Assembly: GCA_900468065.1 (NCBI GenBank) | Contig: UBTA01000068.1 | Span: 62,001-126,000, forward strand | Reading direction: 5' to 3' | From: Hyphomicrobiales bacterium | Lineage (GTDB): Bacteria; Pseudomonadota; Alphaproteobacteria; Rhizobiales; Rhizobiaceae | Length of the DNA: 64,000 nucleotides | In this document: positions 35,429 to 45,134 of the stretch, piece by piece | Numbering within the stretch: the first letter of the stretch is position 1 | Layout: every line of letters begins with the position of its first letter | Position numbers and translations under genes: made by a program | Notes under the pieces: model-generated | The model's database searches: none | What the model saw: the letters and a program-made list of their open reading frames with translations, nothing else | Told to the model about the DNA's origin: nothing

Positions 35429-37348
35429 ATGCAATCGGCGTCCTATCGTCTCGAAAGCGCGTGGCATCCGCAGGGCGGTCTGCACGGCTGCTTCACCTTC
35501 AGTCTGTTCAACCTGTCGGACAAAGCCATTGAAGGGTTTACCATCGTCTACACTTCGCTGACGCGTGTTATCGACAAAACAGCTTGCGACAACGCCGTCT
35601 TCGTCAAGCGCAATGCCAATTATCATCAATTCGCACCACCGGAAGGCTTCGTGCTTGCACCTGGCGTATCCTGGACCTTTACGGTCAGCGGCCTGCATCG
35701 CAAGGCCGTTCACTGCACTGATGGGGCAAAATCCGCCTATCTGACGCTTGCCGATGGCCGTCATGTGCCGGTCGCGGTCTCCGACCTTCTGCTCGAAGGC
35801 CGCGTCAGCGAGCCGCCGCCGGTGCTGTTGCCGGAGGGGAGGCTTGACCTGCCGTTTGCACTGCAGCCGTGGCCGCGCCAGATCGATGCGAAGCCGGGCG
35901 ATGGTTTCCCGGTTTGCCTCCATCCGGCCCCCGGCACATCGCCGGATGACCTCAAGGCCATAGATACGGTGATCGGCCTGTTTCACAGGCTGTTTGAAGC
36001 CGACCATGCACCGCTCAGCCTGGCATCGAACAGTCAGGGCAGGGTGCTATACGTGAAGCAGGACGCGGCGCTTGCCGCGGAAGCATACGCGCTGTCCTTC
36101 TCTTTAGAGGCCGTCACGCTCAGCTACGGCGGCGGCGCCGGCCGGCAATATGGATTGACGTCGCTGGCGCAGCTCCTGAATGGCGCACGGCGAGAACCGG
36201 GAAAGTTCCGTTTTCCGGTGTCCGGCACGATTTCGGACGCGCCGCGCTACAGCTGGCGCGGCTGCCATCTCGATGTTTCCCGGCAGTTCTACCCGGTCGC
36301 CGGTGTGGCGCGGCTCATCGATATCCTTGCCTGGCTCAAGCTCAATATCTTCCACTGGCACCTGACCGATGATGAAGCCTGGCGGCTGGAGATCAAGGCC
36401 TATCCGGAACTCACCACGGCCGGCGTTGTCCGCAGTCCAGATGGTCCACTTCTGCCACAGCTGGGCAATGGGGCGGAGCCTGTCGGCGGGTTCTATAACC
36501 AGGATGACGTTCGCGCGGTCGTGGCTCATGCGCAGACGCTGAATGTCGAGATCATCCCGGAGATCGATGTTCCCGGCCACAACGCGGCAACGCTCGTTGC
36601 ACTGCCCGACCTGTCCGATGGCCAGGAGGCGCCGGAAAGCTATCATTCCGTTCAGGGCTATCCGAACAATGCGCTCAACCCGGCTGTGCCGTTCACCTAT
36701 GAGTTTCTCGGAAAAGTCTTCGATGAGATGATCGGGCTTTTCCCATCTGCCTACATCCATATCGGCGGCGACGAGGTGGCGAATGGGGCCTGGCTTGCGT
36801 CGCCATTGGCCCGCAGGCTGATGGAACAGGAAGGCATTGAAGGCACTTTCGGTTTGCAGTCCTATTTCTTGAAACAGGTCAAGGACATGCTGACCAAGCG
36901 CGGCAAGAAGCTTGCCGGCTGGAACGAGGTTGCCCACGGCGGTGGCGTCGACACCGCGGAAACCCTGCTGATGGCCTGGGAAAACCCCGAAGTCGGCATC
37001 GGGCTTGCCCGCGAAGGCTATGATGTGGTGATGACGCCGGGGCAGGCCTATTATCTCGATATGGTGCAGGGTGACGAATGGCAGGAGCCAGGCGCCAGCT
37101 GGGCCGGCACGGTGCCGCCTGCCCACACCTATGGCTATGAAGCCGAAGGCGATTTTCCCGACGAGCTGAAAGACCGGATGAAGGGCGTGCAGGCCTGCAT
37201 CTGGTGCGAGCATTACCTGTCGCGCGGCTACTTCAATCGCCTGGTCTTCCCGCGTCTTCCGGCGATCGCTGAAGCTGCGTGGACGCCGAAAAGTCAAAAG
37301 GACTGGTTGCGTTTTGCGGCCATCGTTCCGCTCAGTCCGCAGCTGTAA
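35429..37348 (+). CDS. Beta-N-acetylhexosaminidase, GH20, without signal peptide
   Basis: This 639-residue protein has an N-terminal domain of about 200 residues, a GH20b-like domain (about 200-270) and the GH20 barrel from about 275 (YSWRGCHLDVSRQFYPV). The catalytic pair is Asp448-Glu449 (HIGGDEVA), where Glu is the acid and Asp supports substrate-assisted cleavage via the 2-acetamido group. It removes terminal GlcNAc or GalNAc. No signal peptide is seen, so it should act in the cytoplasm on an imported glycoside. The first residues resemble the carbohydrate-binding-like N-terminal part of other bacterial GH20 enzymes. Confidence 0.92.
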   Translation: MQSASYRLESAWHPQGGLHGCFTFSLFNLSDKAIEGFTIVYTSLTRVIDKTACDNAVFVKRNANYHQFAPPEGFVLAPGVSWTFTVSGLHRKAVHCTDGAKSAYLTLADGRHVPVAVSDLLLEGRVSEPPPVLLPEGRLDLPFALQPWPRQIDAKPGDGFPVCLHPAPGTSPDDLKAIDTVIGLFHRLFEADHAPLSLASNSQGRVLYVKQDAALAAEAYALSFSLEAVTLSYGGGAGRQYGLTSLAQLLNGARREPGKFRFPVSGTISDAPRYSWRGCHLDVSRQFYPVAGVARLIDILAWLKLNIFHWHLTDDEAWRLEIKAYPELTTAGVVRSPDGPLLPQLGNGAEPVGGFYNQDDVRAVVAHAQTLNVEIIPEIDVPGHNAATLVALPDLSDGQEAPESYHSVQGYPNNALNPAVPFTYEFLGKVFDEMIGLFPSAYIHIGGDEVANGAWLASPLARRLMEQEGIEGTFGLQSYFLKQVKDMLTKRGKKLAGWNEVAHGGGVDTAETLLMAWENPEVGIGLAREGYDVVMTPGQAYYLDMVQGDEWQEPGASWAGTVPPAHTYGYEAEGDFPDELKDRMKGVQACIWCEHYLSRGYFNRLVFPRLPAIAEAAWTPKSQKDWLRFAAIVPLSPQL

Positions 37349-37371
37349 CAATTGAAATTATGGGGAAGACA

Positions 37372-38808
37372 ATGCGCATCGCCGTCGGTGGTATCCATAC
37401 AGAATGCAGCACCTATTCGCCGGTCCTGATGGCCGGGGAGGATTTTCGCGTGCTGCGTGATGCCGATCTGCTCGGGGCCGAGTATTTCGATTTCCTCGAT
37501 GCTGCCGGGATCGAGCATGTACCGCTGCTGCACGCCCGTGCCGTGCCGGGCGGTCCCGTATTGCGGTCGACCTATGAGGCCTTCAAAGCTGAGTTCCTTG
37601 AAAGACTGCAGGTTGCCTTGCCGCTCGACGGCCTTTATCTCGCCATGCATGGCGCCATCAATGTCGAAGGGATGGACGACGCCGAAGGCGACTGGATTTC
37701 CGCCGCGCGCACAGTCGTTGGGCCGGGTTGCCCGATCGCGGCAAGTTATGATCTTCATGGTAATGTCAGCCAGAGGATCATCGATCAGCTCGATATCTTC
37801 GCCGCCTATCGCACCGCCCCGCATATCGATGTGCGTGAAACCATGGTGCGGGCGTGGTCGATGCTGGTTGAAACGCTACGGACAGGTAATCGTCCGGGTG
37901 TCGCCTGGGCCAAGGTGCCGGTGCTTTTGCCCGGCGAATGCACTTCGACGGAGGATGAACCAGCCAGGTCGATCTATCTTAACCTGCCCGCATTTGATGC
38001 CAAGCCGGGTATTCTCGATGCCAACCTGATGATCGGCTATGTCTGGGCCGATGAGCCGCGGGCAACGGCCTGCGCCGTCGTGACCGGCACCGACAGGCAA
38101 GCTGCGTCGAAGGCCGCCGAGGAAATCGCGCGACAATACTGGAACGCGCGTGAAAATTTCGGCTTCGGCCCGGTCACGGGACCGCTGGAGGAGATGCTCG
38201 ATATTGCTGCTTCCGCCACCACATCCCCGGTCATCCTTGCCGATTCTGCCGACAATCCGACCGGTGGCGGGGTCGGCGACCGCGCCGATGTTTTGCGTGC
38301 GCTGATCGCCCGGAACTGGCATAGCGCGCTGCTCGCCGGGATCACCGACCGTCCGGCCGTTGAGGTCTGTTTCGCGGCTGGGGAGGGCGCCTCGCTCACC
38401 CTGCGGATCGGCGCCAGTCTCGATCCGGCCAGCGTTCCGGCGGAGGTGACCGCGAAGGTCCTCCGTCTGGACGACAGCGGTGCGGCAGCGGATCGTCAGG
38501 CCGTCGTCGAAGTTGGTGGAATTACGATCGTGCTGGCTGCGCGCCGGCGCCCCTATCACAATATCGAGGATTTCCGGCGTTTGGGCCTTGATCCCAAGTC
38601 CGTACGACTGCTGGTGGTCAAGTCCGGCTACCTTTCGCCCGAACTGGCACCGATCGCCAATCCTAACCTGATGGCCCTGACCGACGGCGTCGTCAATCAG
38701 GACATCGCCAATCTGGCGAGCCATCGCAGGATAAGACCGGTCTTTCCCTTGGATCGCGGGTTCGACTACGTACCCGCAGCGACATTATCGGCGCGCTGGC
38801 GCGAATGA
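37372..38808 (+). CDS. M81 family metallopeptidase (MlrC-like) 2
   Basis: This 478-residue protein is the second M81 member of the cluster. It starts MRIAVGGIHTECSTYSP and carries LYLAMHGAINVEGMDDAEGD, SYDLHGNVS, and ADSADNPTGGGVGDRAD, which parallel the metal-site and glycine-rich segments of the protein at 31127-32602. Cytoplasmic. The start at 37372 was chosen because of GGGGA just upstream and because homologues begin there; the frame is open earlier inside the GH20 gene. The overall relationship to the first member is moderate, so they likely have different substrates. Confidence 0.88.
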   Translation: MRIAVGGIHTECSTYSPVLMAGEDFRVLRDADLLGAEYFDFLDAAGIEHVPLLHARAVPGGPVLRSTYEAFKAEFLERLQVALPLDGLYLAMHGAINVEGMDDAEGDWISAARTVVGPGCPIAASYDLHGNVSQRIIDQLDIFAAYRTAPHIDVRETMVRAWSMLVETLRTGNRPGVAWAKVPVLLPGECTSTEDEPARSIYLNLPAFDAKPGILDANLMIGYVWADEPRATACAVVTGTDRQAASKAAEEIARQYWNARENFGFGPVTGPLEEMLDIAASATTSPVILADSADNPTGGGVGDRADVLRALIARNWHSALLAGITDRPAVEVCFAAGEGASLTLRIGASLDPASVPAEVTAKVLRLDDSGAAADRQAVVEVGGITIVLAARRRPYHNIEDFRRLGLDPKSVRLLVVKSGYLSPELAPIANPNLMALTDGVVNQDIANLASHRRIRPVFPLDRGFDYVPAATLSARWRE

Positions 38809-38888
38809 TACCGGTTTAATCCGCCCGGTACCTGTATCTTCGCCCGGCTGTCCGGGCAGCTTTTGCCCTCCTTTCCGGTGCTCTCATC

Positions 38889-40106
38889 ATGACATCCACG
38901 TTGTCAATCGCCTTCCGCCACCCTGTGGTCCGGCTGAGCATGACCGCGATCTTCATGTTCGGTTTTACGGGGGCTGCGACGGCACCCTACCAATCGGTGA
39001 TCGGCATCACCGAGCTCCGCCTGAGCAATGGCTTCTATTCCATCCTGATTTTTGCGGCGGCAGCCGTCAATGTCATCGTCAGCCTGTGGGTCGGCGTCCT
39101 CGCCGACCGGATCGGCAACTACCGGATCCTGCTGATGACCGTCATGTCGTTCGGGGTTTTCGGTTACGGTCTTGTCTATGCCGTGCCGGTTCCGGCCAGT
39201 TTCGTGTTCTGCACGCTGGTCATGCTGCCGGTCTACAACTCGATGACATCGCTGCTCTTCGCCAACGTCCGATCCATCGCCAATGCCGAGGGTGGGCGTG
39301 ATGCGGCGGCGATCAATTCCGGCGTGCGTGCTGCGATCTCAGTTGCCTGGGTTCTAGTGCCGGGACTTGTGGCTCTGGTTCTGGTCGGGCGCGGCAGCAT
39401 GCTGCCTGCCTATCTGCTCGCCTGCCTCGGATGTATCGTCAATCTGGCACTGGTGTTCTTCAAGCTGCCGGCCGCGAATGGTCCACCACCGGCAAAAAGT
39501 CACCGGCATTCATACCTTGCGTCCTTTGGCGAAGTTCTCGCGCCAACTGTCTTCGTCCGCCTGATGGCGATCTCGCTGATCACCTCGACGCTGCATGTCA
39601 ACGCGGCAGTTCAGCCGCTGATTATTACAGGTGCCGCTGGTGGAACCGTGACGGATATCGGCGTGGTCGTCGGCATTGTTGCGTTTCTCGAGGTTGTGTT
39701 CATTTTCGTCTGGGCCCGCATCCAGGTTCAGATGCATGCGGTGACGGCGCTTGCAATCGGCGCTGGGCTCTATGCTGTCTACCTCACGCTCCTGGGGCTC
39801 GCTTCGGCACCTTGGCACGTCTATGCCCTGACGCTGCTCAGCGCCTTTGCTGCCGCCGCCCTGATCAGCATTCCAATCACCTACATCCAGGATCTCATCG
39901 CCGACCGTCCGGGGCTTGGCAGCTCGCTCATCTCCGTGAACCTGTTCCTCAGCGGTGGTCTGAGCGCCATCCTGTTCGCGATCGGAACCCGTTTCAGCGA
40001 TTATTCGGGCACGTCGATGCTCGGCGCGCTCGCAGGAACGATTGGTCTTGGCCTGATGCTCTATCTTGATGGTCGCGGGCGCGGCGCAAGCCCTGCTCCA
40101 AGGTGA
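38889..40106 (+). CDS. MFS transporter, sugar efflux (Set) type
   Basis: This 405-residue membrane protein has about 12 predicted helices with MFS motif A (GVLADRIGNYRILLM) and a layout like SetA/sugar efflux proteins (APYQSVIGITELRLSNGFYS; LLFANVRSIANAEGGRDAAA in the central part). It is the last plus-strand gene of the amino-sugar cluster and could export surplus sugar or a by-product, which is inference. No clear ribosome-binding site is visible before the ATG. Confidence 0.82.
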   Translation: MTSTLSIAFRHPVVRLSMTAIFMFGFTGAATAPYQSVIGITELRLSNGFYSILIFAAAAVNVIVSLWVGVLADRIGNYRILLMTVMSFGVFGYGLVYAVPVPASFVFCTLVMLPVYNSMTSLLFANVRSIANAEGGRDAAAINSGVRAAISVAWVLVPGLVALVLVGRGSMLPAYLLACLGCIVNLALVFFKLPAANGPPPAKSHRHSYLASFGEVLAPTVFVRLMAISLITSTLHVNAAVQPLIITGAAGGTVTDIGVVVGIVAFLEVVFIFVWARIQVQMHAVTALAIGAGLYAVYLTLLGLASAPWHVYALTLLSAFAAAALISIPITYIQDLIADRPGLGSSLISVNLFLSGGLSAILFAIGTRFSDYSGTSMLGALAGTIGLGLMLYLDGRGRGASPAPR

Positions 40107-40661
40107 GACCGTCGGCAACAATGCCGCCTCCGGTCGTTGAGATCATCGCCCGCGGATGCGTAAAGGCTTGCAGTTCGCAGGTGGCGGGAATTGCCGGATG
40201 TAGAAGTCAAGCCCATTTTCCTCCATCACCAGCGTGTTCGCCACCGAACTGCCGTCGCTGTGGACCAGTTTGAAGGAATTGCGCTGTGCCCACATTGCCG
40301 CGCTGTTCCAGCAGTCGCGCTGGGGTCAAACGGACGGTGAACCTTCATCGCGAACACGCATGGTGGCGAGCTTCCTGACGACGGCTGAAATACGCAGGTT
40401 ACTGCCATTTCTCAAAAACGGTCATGATCGGAATAACCGAGAGAGGAAGAGGGGCTGTCTCATGGACAGTCGTATGGTCTGTCAAAGGGAGTGTTGTGGG
40501 CACATCATACCAGAGAAAAGCTTTGTGGGGCAGGAGGTCCGGTAACGGATGTTTGGGACCCGCCCGACCGCTGGGTGAAGCTGGGATGCTTTTGCTTTCC
40601 TCGCGCCCAAGCGTTACCCATCTGCATGACAATTCTGATTTCGTGATGAAGAGGCATGGTG
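40107..40661. other. Intergenic region with a possible gene remnant
   Basis: About 555 bases without a supported full gene between the MFS and LysR genes. The left part may hold a minus-strand coding remnant (40143-40295, separate entry). The right part must carry the LysR promoter. Confidence 0.45.
40143..40295 (-). pseudogene. Possible fragment of a minus-strand coding sequence
   Basis: A short minus-strand frame of 50 codons (MWAQRNSFKLVHSDGSSVAN at its start, FYIRQFPPPANCKPL near its end) has protein-like composition, but it has a stop just upstream and no ribosome-binding site. I do not recognise the family. It may be the end of a decayed gene or chance. Confidence 0.2.
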
Positions 40662-41570
40662 ATGATCAATTTCCGGCAACTCGAAGTGCTCAAGACCCTG
40701 CTTGCGACGGGATCGACGATTGCCACGGCAAAAAGCATGGGGTTGAGCCAGTCCGGTGTCAGCCGTCTGCTCGCACAGCTGGAATCCGATCTGTCGCTTA
40801 ATCTCTTCGCCCGCGACAAGGGGCGGCTGATCCCGACGCCGGAGGCGACCATTCTTGCCCGTGATGCCGAGAACATCCTGTTGGGGCTGAACCGGTTTTC
40901 CGGACTGGCCGAGGACCTGCGCAGCGGTGCAACAGGTCCCGAGGTCGTCCGCATCGGCCTGCCGAGCAGCATGTGGGAGGACTTTGCCCCGGCCATGCTG
41001 ATGGACTATGCGAAAGAATTTCCAAGCGTCCGTATCGAAACCTTTTTCGAAACGACGACTGCGATCACCCGTCTGGTCGAGCAGCGGGTCATCGACTTCG
41101 GTTTTCTGCGTTACGAGGGGGAGGTGGGACCGGCCATTGAAATGGAACCGGTGGCAAGCGGCGTCAGCGTCTGCGTCATTCCGGAAAATCACGCGTTGGC
41201 GGAGCTCAAGCACATTACTCCGAAGGACCTGCGCAATATTCCGCTGATCCTGATTGGCCGTCAGCGGCCGACCCGAATGCTGCTCGACCAGACGTTCAAG
41301 CGGGCAGGCGTGAAGCAGAACGTCAAGATCGAGACGCATACCAACAGTTCGGCCTGCGCCTATGCCGCCCATGGCCTTGGCATCGGCATCATCAGCAGTT
41401 TCTACGCCAATCTCTACCGGCATCTGCGAATCGTCCAGCGGCCGTTCATCCCCGTTTCGACGCAGGAATTCGGTCTTGCCAAGCCCGCAGGTGTTCCACC
41501 GTCGCTGGCGGCGCAGGCTTTGATGGATGCGCTCAAGCGCCAGATCGCCCTTTCGCAGCAACCGCGCTAA
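40662..41570 (+). CDS. LysR family transcriptional regulator
   Basis: This 302-residue regulator has an N-terminal winged helix (MINFRQLEVLKTLLATG, GLSQSGVSRLLAQLESDLSL) and a LysR substrate-binding domain (about 88-295). The ATG at 40662 has GAGG seven bases upstream; an ATG two codons earlier is too close to that site. It precedes, on the same strand, the dipeptide-type ABC operon starting at 41749 and probably controls it. A weak dyad CGCA-N6-TGCG at 41649-41662 in between may be its site. Confidence 0.9.
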   Translation: MINFRQLEVLKTLLATGSTIATAKSMGLSQSGVSRLLAQLESDLSLNLFARDKGRLIPTPEATILARDAENILLGLNRFSGLAEDLRSGATGPEVVRIGLPSSMWEDFAPAMLMDYAKEFPSVRIETFFETTTAITRLVEQRVIDFGFLRYEGEVGPAIEMEPVASGVSVCVIPENHALAELKHITPKDLRNIPLILIGRQRPTRMLLDQTFKRAGVKQNVKIETHTNSSACAYAAHGLGIGIISSFYANLYRHLRIVQRPFIPVSTQEFGLAKPAGVPPSLAAQALMDALKRQIALSQQPR

Positions 41571-41748
41571 GCCTCTTTCCCATCTACGCTTTTCCAATGT
41601 CGCGTACGCGGCTGGTTGCATCGCATCTGCATAGGTCTATGACAAAATCGCATAATATTGCGCATATTTGGCAAAACCATCATAGTCCCGTCACAAACAA
41701 GCCGGCCAACGGCAACCATCCCGCATCCAATCGTGTTCAGGGGAACCG

Positions 41749-42693
41749 ATGCTCAGATTTATTCTAAACCGCCTGTTCATGGCGTTGCCGACCGTCCTGA
41801 TCGTTTCGATCACGGTTTTCGCGCTGATCCGCTTCATTCCCGGTGATCCCGCCGCATTGATGCTGGGCGATATGGCGCAGCCTGAGCAGATCGCTGAAAA
41901 GCGTTCCGAACTCGGTCTCGACAAGTCGATGCCCGAGCAGTTCCTGATCTGGGGCGGCAACGTGCTGACCGGTGATTTCGGCCTGTCGATCGTCAGCGGC
42001 GAGCCGGTCCGGGAACTCGTCGTTTCGCATTTTGCCGTGAGCGCCCAGATCGTGTCGGTTGCCGTGTTGCTGGCCAGTCTGATCGCCGTTCCGGCCGGCG
42101 TCATCGCCGCCTGGCGGCAAAACAGCCTGACCGACCTTGCGCTTGTCGGGACCGCGACCATACTCCTGTCGATCCCGACATTTTGGCTCGGCCTGCTGTT
42201 GCTTTTATTCTTCGGCCTGAAGCTCGGCTGGCTGCCGGTGCTCGGTTACGTCTCAATCGGCGACAATCTCGTCGGCGGGCTGCTCTATCTGGTTTTGCCG
42301 GTGATGACCCTGGTGATCCATGAGATGGGCGTGCTGATCCGCATGGCGCGCGCCTCGACGCTGGAAGTGCTCCGGCTCGACTACATCACCCACGCACGGG
42401 CAAAAGGCCTGTCCGAAAGTGCCGTTCTCTGGAAGCATGCCTTCAAGAACGCTTTTGGTCCGACCTGGACGATGATCGGCCTGATCCTCGGCAACCTGCT
42501 TGGCGGCATCGCCGTCATCGAAACGGTCTTCACCATTCCGGGCCTTGGCCGCTTAATGGTCGATAGCATCTTCCAGCGCGATTACCCGGTCATCCAGGGC
42601 TGCCTGCTGTTCGTCGCCTTGTCCTATGTGCTGGTCAACCTGATCGTCGATCTGCTCTATCCCCTTTTCGATCCGCGCGTGGTGGCCGAATGA
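41749..42693 (+). CDS. Dipeptide/oligopeptide-type ABC transporter permease (DppB family)
   Basis: This 314-residue inner-membrane protein has six predicted helices and begins MLRFILNRLFMALPTVLIVS, typical of DppB/OppB. The ATPase-docking loop (YITHARAKGLSESAVLWKHA) and the end motif YPLFDPRVVAE are present. Substrates of this family include peptides, nickel, opines and glycosides. CAGGGGA precedes the start; the gene overlaps the next permease as ATGA. Confidence 0.93.
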   Translation: MLRFILNRLFMALPTVLIVSITVFALIRFIPGDPAALMLGDMAQPEQIAEKRSELGLDKSMPEQFLIWGGNVLTGDFGLSIVSGEPVRELVVSHFAVSAQIVSVAVLLASLIAVPAGVIAAWRQNSLTDLALVGTATILLSIPTFWLGLLLLLFFGLKLGWLPVLGYVSIGDNLVGGLLYLVLPVMTLVIHEMGVLIRMARASTLEVLRLDYITHARAKGLSESAVLWKHAFKNAFGPTWTMIGLILGNLLGGIAVIETVFTIPGLGRLMVDSIFQRDYPVIQGCLLFVALSYVLVNLIVDLLYPLFDPRVVAE

Positions 42694-43508
42694 AAAACTA
42701 TACATTCAATGGTCTCATCGGTGCCGTCCTCATTACCGTTCTGCTGGCCGTCGCAATCCTTGGTCTTTTCTGGACGCCATACGATCCGATGAAGCTCAGC
42801 TTCACGGCCCGGCTGGCAGCGCCGAGCGCGGAACATTGGCTGGGAACCGATGAGTTCGGCCGCGATGTCTTGAGCCGCATCATCGTCGGCGCCCGCGCCA
42901 GCGTCTGGATCGGTGCGCTCACCGTCTCGCTTGCAGCAATCGCCGGAACGCTGATCGGCCTGATCAGCGGTTATGCGCGCGGTTGGGTCGATGCGGTGAT
43001 CATGGCGATCAACAATGCGCTTCTGGCCTTTCCAGGCATCCTCCTGGCGCTCGGTCTGCTGGCCGTGTTCGGGGCAAACCAGTATGGCATCATCTTTGCG
43101 CTTGGCATTGCCTATACGCCGTCGATGGCGCGCGTCGTTCGCGGAGCCGTCCTGTCGCTGCGTGAGCGTGAATTCATCGAAGCCTCCAAGATCATGGGCA
43201 ACAGCGAAGTCTTTACCATGCTGCGCCATATCCTGCCCAATTGTCTGGCGCCGATCACTGTCCTGTCGACGTCGATGTTTGGCTGGGCGATCCTGTCGGA
43301 GAGCGCCTTGAGTTTCCTCGGCCTCGGTGTGCCGCCACCGGCGCCCACCTGGGGCAACATGCTGGCGGCAGGCCGGCCGTTCATCGAGCAGGCGGTCTGG
43401 CTCGGCCTCTTCCCTGGTCTCTGCATCGCGCTGACGCTGCTTGGCATCAACCTTCTGGGCGACGCACTCCGCGACAAGCTCGATCCCCGCATGCGAGGTC
43501 TGAAATGA
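42690..43508 (+). CDS. Dipeptide/oligopeptide-type ABC transporter permease (DppC family)
   Basis: This 272-residue permease has an N-terminal helix, the LGTDEFGRDVLSRIIVGAR segment typical of DppC, and the docking loop (EFIEASKIMGNSEVFTMLRH). It ends GDALRDKLDPRMRGLK like its relatives. It overlaps the upstream permease and the downstream ATPase gene by four bases on each side, so the three genes are translationally coupled. Confidence 0.93.
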   Translation: MKNYTFNGLIGAVLITVLLAVAILGLFWTPYDPMKLSFTARLAAPSAEHWLGTDEFGRDVLSRIIVGARASVWIGALTVSLAAIAGTLIGLISGYARGWVDAVIMAINNALLAFPGILLALGLLAVFGANQYGIIFALGIAYTPSMARVVRGAVLSLREREFIEASKIMGNSEVFTMLRHILPNCLAPITVLSTSMFGWAILSESALSFLGLGVPPPAPTWGNMLAAGRPFIEQAVWLGLFPGLCIALTLLGINLLGDALRDKLDPRMRGLK

Positions 43509-45133
43509 CACAGGAAAGACTTCTCAGCGTCCGGGACCTCTCGCTCGTGGTCGCCCAGCGCGGCGTCGAGGTGGTGAAGAAGGTCAGCTTCGACATCGAG
43601 CCCGGCGAGATTTTCGGCATCGTCGGCGAAAGCGGCTCCGGCAAATCATTGGCGACGCGCGCGATCATCTCGCTGCTTCCTGCGGCCATCAAGGTGACGG
43701 GCGGGCAGGTGACCTTCAAGGGCCGCGATGTCCTGTCGATGAGTGAAGCCGGGCTTCGCGAATTGCGCGGCGCGGAAATCGGGCTGGTCTTTCAGGAGCC
43801 GATGACCTCGCTCAACCCGTCGATGACCATCGGCCGCCAGCTGGAGGAGGGGCTGACGCTCCACACCAATATGCCGGCGCCAACGCGGCGCGAGCGTATC
43901 CTTGCCATGCTCCAGCGGGTCGGAATTCGTGATCCGGAAGGTGCGCTTTCCGCCTATCCGCACGAATTTTCCGGCGGCATGCGCCAGCGCATCATGCTCG
44001 CTTCCGTCATGCTGTTGAAGCCGGCGCTTTTGATCGCAGATGAGCCGACAACAGCGCTCGACGCGGTCATCCAGCGCGACGTCATGGAACTGATGGTCGA
44101 ACTGACCAAGGCGGAAGGCACGGCCGTCCTCCTGATCAGCCACGATCTGCCGATGGTGGCGCGCTATACCAGCCGCATCGTGGTGATGGAGAAGGGGTCG
44201 CTGGTCGAACAGGGAACGACCGAACAGATCCTCGAAAAGCCGCAGCATCCCTATACGCGCAAGCTGCTTTCATCGCTGCCGATCCGTGGCGAAGTCCGCA
44301 CCATCGACACGGTCTCGGCACCGATGGTTTCGGCGCGCAACATCGTCGTCGATTATCCCGGCCGCAAATCGCTGTTCAAGAAGGGCACGCCGAAGCGGGC
44401 GCTGCACGGCGTCAGCGTCGATATTCATGCCGGCGAAGTGGTGGCTCTGGTTGGCGGTTCCGGCTCGGGAAAGACGACGCTTGGCCGCACCATCGCCGGG
44501 CTGGTCAACCAAAGCTCGGGGGATATCCTGTTTCAGGGACGCGAGCGGTCTGCGGACTGGCGGAACTACCGGTTGAACTGCCAGATGGTCTTTCAGGACC
44601 CCTATTCGTCGCTTGATCCGCGCATGACGATCCTCTCGCTGGTCGAAGAAGCCCTGCGACTGGTGCCGGATATCGACCGGGCCGCCAAGAAGAAACGCGC
44701 CTATGAAACGCTGGAGGAAGTCGGTCTCGGTACCGAATATGCGTTGCGTTATCCGCACGAACTGTCCGGCGGCCAGCGTCAGCGCGTCGCGATCGCCCGC
44801 GCCATTGCCCGGCGGCCGAAGTTCCTGATCGCCGACGAGCCGGTCTCGGCGCTCGACGTCACCGTCCGCGCTCAGGTGCTGGCGCTCTTTTCCGACTTAC
44901 AGAAACGCTACGGCTTTTCGTGCCTGTTCATCAGCCACGACCTTGGCGTCGTCGAACAGGTGGCCGATCGCGTCATCGTCATGCAGGACGGCCGCATCAT
45001 CGAGCAGGGCGACCGCAACACGATATTCGACAAGCCGAAGGAGCCCTATACGCGGCGTCTTCTCTCGGCCATCCCCGCGCTCGATCTCACCGAGACCGGC
45101 GGGGTCAAACTGAAATGGCGTCTGGAGGCCTGA
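43505..45133 (+). CDS. ABC transporter ATP-binding protein with two ATPase domains (DppD-DppF fusion type)
   Basis: This 542-residue protein joins two ATPase domains. The first (about 5-255) has Walker A GESGSGKS, signature FSGGMRQRI and Walker B LLIADEPTTALD. The second (about 275-535) has GGSGSGKTT, LSGGQRQRVAIARAI and FLIADEPVSALD. Separate dppD and dppF genes are the more common form; the fused form is frequent in rhizobia. A usable ATG at 43505 overlaps the permease stop; the frame stays open upstream inside that gene. Confidence 0.93.
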   Translation: MTQERLLSVRDLSLVVAQRGVEVVKKVSFDIEPGEIFGIVGESGSGKSLATRAIISLLPAAIKVTGGQVTFKGRDVLSMSEAGLRELRGAEIGLVFQEPMTSLNPSMTIGRQLEEGLTLHTNMPAPTRRERILAMLQRVGIRDPEGALSAYPHEFSGGMRQRIMLASVMLLKPALLIADEPTTALDAVIQRDVMELMVELTKAEGTAVLLISHDLPMVARYTSRIVVMEKGSLVEQGTTEQILEKPQHPYTRKLLSSLPIRGEVRTIDTVSAPMVSARNIVVDYPGRKSLFKKGTPKRALHGVSVDIHAGEVVALVGGSGSGKTTLGRTIAGLVNQSSGDILFQGRERSADWRNYRLNCQMVFQDPYSSLDPRMTILSLVEEALRLVPDIDRAAKKKRAYETLEEVGLGTEYALRYPHELSGGQRQRVAIARAIARRPKFLIADEPVSALDVTVRAQVLALFSDLQKRYGFSCLFISHDLGVVEQVADRVIVMQDGRIIEQGDRNTIFDKPKEPYTRRLLSAIPALDLTETGGVKLKWRLEA

Positions 45134-45134
45134 T

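Noticed and set aside
41649-41662. CGCA-N6-TGCG dyad as a LysR operator
   Set aside because: Arms are only four bases and no second site was found, so it is mentioned only within the LysR entry.
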